From Clostridiales bacterium UBA4706 (GTDB lineage Bacteria > Bacillota > Clostridia > Oscillospirales > Oscillospiraceae): a stretch of 8,687 nt of DNA. Both the position numbers and the translations under genes were made by a program. Where the stretch lies: NCBI GenBank assembly GCA_002404605.1, contig DHKA01000045.1:5062-13748 (forward strand). Direction: 5' to 3'. Positions 4,993 to 8,687 of the stretch are shown here, one piece after another (the stretch's first letter is position 1; the number at the start of each line of letters is the position of its first letter). Under the pieces are notes generated by a model. That model made no database searches. It saw only the letters and a program-made list of their open reading frames with translations, and had not been told where the DNA came from.

Positions 4993-6132
4993 TCAGTTCT
5001 CCGTATAAATGCGCGGCACGCGCAGCGATACGCCGCAGAGCAGCTCATAGGGGATCGTTCCGGCGAGCGCGGCAAGCTCCGCGACCGTCGGCGCGCCGTC
5101 GTCCCCACGGCCGAACACCGTGACGACGTCGCCCACGGCGGCGTCCGGGATATCGGTCACATCCAGCATGCACATGTCCATGCAGATGCACCCGACCTGC
5201 TTTACGCGCTTCCCGCGCAGCAGCACCTCGAGCTTCCCGGAGAGGCAGCGCTGCAAACCGTCCGCGTACCCGACGGGGAGCACCGCGAGCGTGCAGTCGC
5301 GCTCCACCGTCCAGAGACGGCCGTAGCTGATGGAGTCGCCCTTCTTGTGGTGCGTGATCGCGCTCACGCGGCTTTTGAGCGTCATAACGGGCGTAAGCGA
5401 CAGGCCGCCGCGCTCACTGTCCGGGTAAATGCCGTAGGTGAGAAGACCGGGACGGACGAGATCGAGCGCCGCACCCTTATCGCGCCACGAGAGCACCGCT
5501 CCGGAGTTGGCGCAATGGCACAGCGGAAACCGGCGTCCGGTCATGGCTTCCAGCTTTTCGACCGCGGCGAGAAACAGCGCGAGCTGTGCGGCGGTATATT
5601 CCTCCTCGCCGGGCGTGTCGGAAACGGAGAAGTGGGTGAAAACGCCCTCGGCGTCCAGATTCGGAAGCTGCGCGACCGCGGCGGCCTCGCGCAGCGCGGT
5701 CTCGTCCTGCACGCGAAAACCGAGACGCCCCATGCCGGTGTCGAGTTTCAGGTGGATCTTGAGCCGCTCTCCGCCGCGCAGCGCCGCGGAGAGGGCGCGG
5801 CCCTTTTCGGCGCATTCCACGGAGAGCGTGATATCGTTCGCCGCCATGTCGGACGCGAACGCCGCGTCCACCGCGCCGAGGATCAGAATGGGCATCGTCT
5901 CTCCGACATTCCGGAGGGCGAGCGCCTCCTGCGGACAGGCAACGGCGAGATACCGGCAGCCGCATTCGTGCAGCGCCGCGGCGATCTCGCAAGCGCCGTG
6001 GCCGTAGGCATCCGCCTTTACGACGCCGAGCAGCCCGCAGCCGTTCGGCAGCGCGCGCTGCATTTCCTCCACATTGTGCCGCAGTGCGCCGAGCGAAACC
6101 TCTGCCCATGTCCTTGTCTTTCGTGTATCCAT
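4993..6132 (-). CDS. alr: alanine racemase
   Basis: PLP enzyme of 379 aa, normal family length, that interconverts L- and D-alanine to supply D-Ala for peptidoglycan (cytoplasm). The N-terminal TIM barrel carries the PLP lysine in VVKADAYGHG (Lys39), LKLDTGMGRLGFR (128-140) and RPGLLTYG (227-234). The C-terminal beta domain carries the second catalytic base, Tyr270, in SISYGR, plus PVGYADG (286-292) and the GCICMDM motif (314-320). The ATG has AAGGAG about 10 nt upstream. It is the last gene of a - strand operon after nnrD and a lipoprotein, separated from the lipoprotein by a 131-bp hairpin element. No clear private promoter is seen, so it probably depends on read-through from 7771. Confidence 0.96.
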   Translation of the reverse strand: MDTRKTRTWAEVSLGALRHNVEEMQRALPNGCGLLGVVKADAYGHGACEIAAALHECGCRYLAVACPQEALALRNVGETMPILILGAVDAAFASDMAANDITLSVECAEKGRALSAALRGGERLKIHLKLDTGMGRLGFRVQDETALREAAAVAQLPNLDAEGVFTHFSVSDTPGEEEYTAAQLALFLAAVEKLEAMTGRRFPLCHCANSGAVLSWRDKGAALDLVRPGLLTYGIYPDSERGGLSLTPVMTLKSRVSAITHHKKGDSISYGRLWTVERDCTLAVLPVGYADGLQRCLSGKLEVLLRGKRVKQVGCICMDMCMLDVTDIPDAAVGDVVTVFGRGDDGAPTVAELAALAGTIPYELLCGVSLRVPRIYTEN

Positions 6133-6157
6133 AAAAGGATGCTCCTTTCCGTTTGAA

Positions 6158-6288
6158 GCCTCACCTGTGTAAGGGGAGGTGGCAAAACCTTCGGTTTTGC
6201 CGGAGGGGTTGTCGGATTTTCAGAAAGCCGAAAAGGACAATCCCTCAGCCAGCCTGACGGCTGTCAGCTCCCTTTACACAAGGGAGCC
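6158..6288. mobile_element. 131-bp MITE-like inverted-repeat element
   Basis: The ends are imperfect terminal inverted repeats (6158-6183 and 6263-6288, 20 of 26 positions matching), both with the core TGTGTAA. Inside are a perfect 9-bp hairpin GGCAAAACC/GGTTTTGCC (6181-6201), long arms GGGGTTGTC/GACAATCCC, and CAGCC/GGCTG (about 6251-6264). It has no coding capacity. Elements of this look are scattered in Ruminococcaceae-type genomes as I know them; a non-autonomous transposable element or RNA-structured repeat is likely. The right end touches the stop codon of the lipoprotein gene. No target duplication is evident. Confidence 0.7.
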
Positions 6289-6825
6289 TTACTCTATGAC
6301 CCACTCCGTAATTTCCAGCGTTAAAATCTTCCGCCCGTCGCGGGCGAGCTCCGCGCCGGTGAGCGCACCGGTCTCGTCCCGCCAGAGCGTTATGCTCTCG
6401 CCGTCAGGACCGGCAAAAGATGCCGAGGACGCGGCGCTGTATTCCATCGCGCCCTGTGTGAGCGCGGTGAGCATGCGCTGCGGCGCGCCGCATGGGGAGA
6501 GTGTTTCGCTCCGCCCGGCGTCGAGCGACAGGATCACGCCGTCAAACTCCACCGCTGTCTCGCCGCCCTTTGCGCGGACGGTAATGCCGGATACGGTCTC
6601 CGGCGCGGTGAGAGTGATGCATGTTTCGCCGCCCTCGCGCGCGACATCTGCGCCGAACGAGGCGGAACTGTCCTCCCAGTGTGCGGTGATTTCCGCATGG
6701 AACGCTATCCGCTCCGCGGTCTCGACCGCTTCGGCAAACGATTTCCAGTTCTCCGCGTCCCGCCGCGCACCGCAGCCGGTGAGCAGCAGTGGTATCATCA
6801 GTGCGAACAAAATCGTCCGCTTCAT
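6289..6825 (-). CDS. small lipoprotein of unknown function (YdcC/LolA-like by position)
   Basis: A 178-aa protein with a clear lipoprotein signal peptide: MKR, hydrophobic core, lipobox LTGC with Cys18. The mature part is rich in short beta-prone stretches such as VTVRAKGG-like and AVEFDGVILSL, with a C-terminal ILTLEITEWVIE. No catalytic motif is visible. I do not recognise the family from sequence. In Bacillus subtilis a LolA-fold lipoprotein (YdcC) sits next to alanine racemase, so a similar role is possible but unproven. The ATG is 5 nt after the nnrD stop and has only a weak site (AAAGAG); AAGGAG lies about 20 nt upstream within nnrD, suggesting coupled translation. The stop TAA directly abuts the hairpin element. 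Confidence 0.8.
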   Translation of the reverse strand: MKRTILFALMIPLLLTGCGARRDAENWKSFAEAVETAERIAFHAEITAHWEDSSASFGADVAREGGETCITLTAPETVSGITVRAKGGETAVEFDGVILSLDAGRSETLSPCGAPQRMLTALTQGAMEYSAASSASFAGPDGESITLWRDETGALTGAELARDGRKILTLEITEWVIE

Positions 6826-6830
6826 GCTCT

Positions 6831-7709
6831 TTACTTCGTGATCTCCTTGAAAATATACGGCAGCTCTTCAATGATGTCCGAGGGCGTCATGCCGTATTCG
6901 CCCCGCTTTTGCGCGCATACGTCGCCCGCCCCGGCGTGGACGGCGCACGCGGTGACGGCCGCCTTTTCCGTTTCCAACTGCCCGAGCAGCGCCGCCGTGA
7001 CGCCGGTCAGCACGTCGCCGCTGCCGCCCTTCGCCATGCCGGGATTGCCAGCCTCAATGGAGTACAGCCGTCCGGCGGGGTGCGCGATGATCGTGCGGTG
7101 GCCCTTCAGCACCGTGATGCAGCCGTACCGCTGTGCAAAGTCCCACGCGCCGCGCTCGCGCCCGGCCTCCAGCGAGCCCCCGAGACGGAGAAACTCCCCC
7201 TCGTGCGGCGTGATGACGATCTCGCCCTTTGTCTCGCGCAGGATGTCCGGCGCGGGTGATACCGCCCAGAGCGCGTCCGCGTCGAGGACGATCTTTCCGG
7301 GAAACTCCCGGATGAGCGCGGCGGTGAGAGCCGCCGTCCCCTCGCTCCGGCCAAGACCGGGCCCAAGCGCGAGCACGCCGCAGCGGTCATAATACTCCCG
7401 CAGCGGAGAGAGTGCGTCCGCGGTGAGCTTGCCCGAGACGACGCACGGAAGGGGGAAGGGCATCGCCTCGTCGTTTTTCACGGCGCACACGCTCCAGATC
7501 GCCTCCGGCACGCCGAGATATACGAGCCCCGCGCCCGAACGCACCGCCGCCTTCGCGCAGAGATTCGGCGCGCCGGTATATCCGACGCTGCCGCCGACGA
7601 TGAGGAGCTTTCCGTAATCGCCCTTGTGCGTTTCGGCCCTGCGCTGTGGCACGGATACGCTGCTCCGGTCACAATATACGCGCTTCACCTCCGGCATATT
7701 CCCGGCCAC
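6831..7709 (-). CDS. nnrD: ADP/ATP-dependent (S)-NAD(P)H-hydrate dehydratase
   Basis: Cytoplasmic repair enzyme of 292 aa that converts the damaged (S)-form of hydrated NADH/NADPH back to the normal cofactor. It belongs to the ribokinase-like fold: HKGDYGKLLIVGGS (28-41), ALGPGLGR (114-121), VLDADAL (141-147), ITPHEGEF (166-173) and the nucleotide-binding GNPGMAKGGSGDVLTG (221-236) with presumed catalytic Asp232. Only the dehydratase domain is present; the partner epimerase (NnrE), often fused in bacteria, is absent. The start is GTG at 7709, with AAGGGGG about 8 nt upstream; the in-frame ATG at 7697 would be about 20 nt away. First gene of the nnrD-lipoprotein-alr operon. Confidence 0.93.
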   Translation of the reverse strand: MAGNMPEVKRVYCDRSSVSVPQRRAETHKGDYGKLLIVGGSVGYTGAPNLCAKAAVRSGAGLVYLGVPEAIWSVCAVKNDEAMPFPLPCVVSGKLTADALSPLREYYDRCGVLALGPGLGRSEGTAALTAALIREFPGKIVLDADALWAVSPAPDILRETKGEIVITPHEGEFLRLGGSLEAGRERGAWDFAQRYGCITVLKGHRTIIAHPAGRLYSIEAGNPGMAKGGSGDVLTGVTAALLGQLETEKAAVTACAVHAGAGDVCAQKRGEYGMTPSDIIEELPYIFKEITK

Positions 7710-7742
7710 GACGTCGCCCCCTTCAATAAAATACCAGCTTAT

Positions 7743-7771
7743 ATTATAAGAGCCTGTGCCGCATTCGTCAA
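7743..7771 (-). promoter_or_regulatory. sigma-A type promoter of the nnrD-lipoprotein-alr operon
   Basis: On the - strand TTGACG (7771-7766) and a perfect TATAAT (7748-7743) are spaced by 17 bp. Transcript start near 7736, about 27 nt before the GTG. Confidence 0.75.
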
Positions 7772-7779
7772 ATTTATTC

Positions 7780-7808
7780 TTGCGAACCGGCGCGCACTAT
7801 GGTATAAA
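7780..7808 (+). promoter_or_regulatory. promoter of the pheS T-box transcript
   Basis: TTGCGA (7780-7785) and TATAAA (7803-7808) are spaced by 17 bp, with the start near 7815, just before T-box Stem I. Its -35 box is 8 bp from that of the divergent nnrD promoter. Confidence 0.6.
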
Positions 7809-7827
7809 GAATATGTTATTTCGCGTT

Positions 7828-8006
7828 GATCGGGAATATGACGGAATACCGCCGCAGCAGAGAAGGGCGTCGCCGGCTGAAAGCGCCCCGCGGAAAAGGC
7901 TCCGTATAGTTCGCCCGTGAGCGCCGGTCAATCCCCGGCGGGCTGCGCCCGTTACAGCGCGAGAGAGCGGAGTTTTTAAAAGCTCCGAATGTGGGTGGTA
8001 CCGCGG
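7828..8006 (+). ncRNA. T-box leader, phenylalanine-specific
   Basis: A tRNA-sensing leader. Stem I closes with GATCGG (7828-7833) and CCGGTC (7924-7929) and holds the conserved CAGAGAAGGGCG...GGCTGAAAGC upper part. The specifier codon is TTC (7910-7912), reading tRNA-Phe. Stem III is CGGAG/CTCCG (about 7973-7987). The T-box proper, GTGGGTGGTACCGCGG, ends at 8006. Its TGGT (7996-7999) can pair with the ACCA end of uncharged tRNA-Phe. Uncharged tRNA would favour the antiterminator and allow pheS expression. The product downstream matches the specifier. Confidence 0.95.
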
Positions 8007-8012
8007 AAGCAT

Positions 8013-8053
8013 GCCTTTCGTCCCTTTTGTGGGATGATAGGCTTTTATTTTTT
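8013..8053 (+). terminator. T-box terminator before pheS
   Basis: A 12-bp stem (8013-8024 with 8031-8042, one G-T pair and one mismatch), a 6-nt loop and a long T-tract. Alternative to the T-box antiterminator. Confidence 0.9.
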
Positions 8054-8088
8054 GTTTTTTTAAGTATTTATCAATACAGGAGGAAGCC

Positions 8089-8687
8089 ATGAAGAAAATG
8101 CTGGAAAGCCTGCGGGAAGCGTCCCGCCGGGCGATCGAAGAAGCCGTGGACATGGACTCGCTCGAAGCGCTGCGCGTCCGGTATCTCGGCAAAAAGGGTG
8201 AGCTGACCGCCATTCTGAAGCAGATGGGCAAGCTCTCCGCCGAGGAGCGTCCCGTGATCGGCCAGCTTGCGAACGAGGTCCGCAGCGAGCTGGAAAACGA
8301 GATCGAAAGCCGCAAGAGCGCGCTCGCCGCGCGTCTGCAGGAGGCAAAGCTCCGCGCCGAAACGCTCGACGTGACGATGCCCGGCAAGGAGATCTCCCTC
8401 GGCAAGAAGCATGTTATGAACACCGTGCTCGACGAAGTCGTCGATATATTCATCGGTATGGGCTTTTCCATCGTGGACGGCCCGGAGATCGAGCTTTCCG
8501 ACTACGACTTTGACCGTCTGAACATCCCCGAGAACCACACCGTCCGCGAGTGGACGGACACGTTCTATATCACCGAGGACGAGCAGGTCCATCTCCGCTG
8601 CCAGACCTCCCCGGTGCAGGTGCGCGTGATGGAGAGCAGCCGCCCGCCGATCCGCATCCTGTCCCCGGGCCGTGTGTACCGCAAGGA
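8089..8687 (+). CDS. pheS: phenylalanine-tRNA ligase alpha subunit (partial)
   Basis: The first 199 residues of PheS; the gene continues past the window. PheS with PheT forms the tetramer that charges tRNA-Phe. Residues 1 to about 90 form the N-terminal coiled-coil arm that contacts tRNA, including VRYLGKKGELT (30-40). The class II catalytic domain then starts, with FDRLNIP, DTFYI, a TSPVQVRVM segment (motif 2 region) and GRVYRK at the edge. Where many relatives read HPAR before the DTFY motif, this one has HTVREW. The ATG has CAGGAGGAA 5-7 nt upstream. Expression is expected to follow the T-box; pheT probably lies downstream, out of view. Confidence 0.96.
   Translation, partial: MKKMLESLREASRRAIEEAVDMDSLEALRVRYLGKKGELTAILKQMGKLSAEERPVIGQLANEVRSELENEIESRKSALAARLQEAKLRAETLDVTMPGKEISLGKKHVMNTVLDEVVDIFIGMGFSIVDGPEIELSDYDFDRLNIPENHTVREWTDTFYITEDEQVHLRCQTSPVQVRVMESSRPPIRILSPGRVYRK

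Noticed and set aside
4978..6156. 392-aa + strand ORF opposite alr
   Set aside because: No motif, Arg/His-rich, and the other strand encodes a complete alanine racemase with all catalytic residues.
7797..8592. - strand ORFs opposite the T-box and pheS
   Set aside because: They run through the T-box leader and terminator and have no motif; pheS on the + strand is unambiguous.

Overview
The window looks like chromosomal DNA from a GC-rich, low-oxygen Firmicute of the class Clostridia, probably near Oscillospiraceae/Ruminococcaceae. This is inferred from several features: a T-box leader before pheS, a cobalamin riboswitch, an ECF-type S component next to type III pantothenate kinase, lipoproteins with short Gram-positive-style signal peptides, and a 131-bp hairpin element (6158-6288) of a kind I associate with that group. 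No phage, transposase, CRISPR or defence gene is visible. I see no clear undescribed multi-gene system. The interest is in regulatory architecture and a few damaged or unusual genes.

Left part, + strand (1-2981): a run of short hairpins (2-134) leads into a strong promoter and a secreted lipoprotein with a PIG-L type zinc deacetylase domain. Its only sensible start codon is ACG (224). A strong terminator follows, and the promoter of the next operon is built into that terminator. The operon is an ECF S component (probably pantothenate, PanT-like) followed by coaX; together they would import pantothenate and make 4'-phosphopantothenate for CoA.

Middle (2989-4990): a shared terminator separates coaX from a convergent cobI/cbiL (precorrin-2/cobalt-factor II C20-methyltransferase). 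Upstream of cobI, on the - strand, are a small coupled ORF, an intrinsic terminator, an unassigned hairpin, and a full cobalamin riboswitch with its promoter, so cobI is expected to be switched off by B12. Divergent from it is tRNA-Arg(CCU), with an unusually elaborate terminator, two copies of a 40-bp hairpin repeat, and a SAM-methyltransferase gene that has lost its middle. A perfect 14-bp bidirectional terminator closes this segment.

Right part: a - strand operon nnrD (NAD(P)H-hydrate repair), a small lipoprotein and alr (alanine racemase, D-Ala for peptidoglycan) runs from 7771 to 4993, with the hairpin element between lipoprotein and alr. Its promoter stands back to back with that of the + strand pheS transcript, which has a phenylalanine T-box leader (specifier TTC) and terminator. 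pheS runs off the window end at residue 199.
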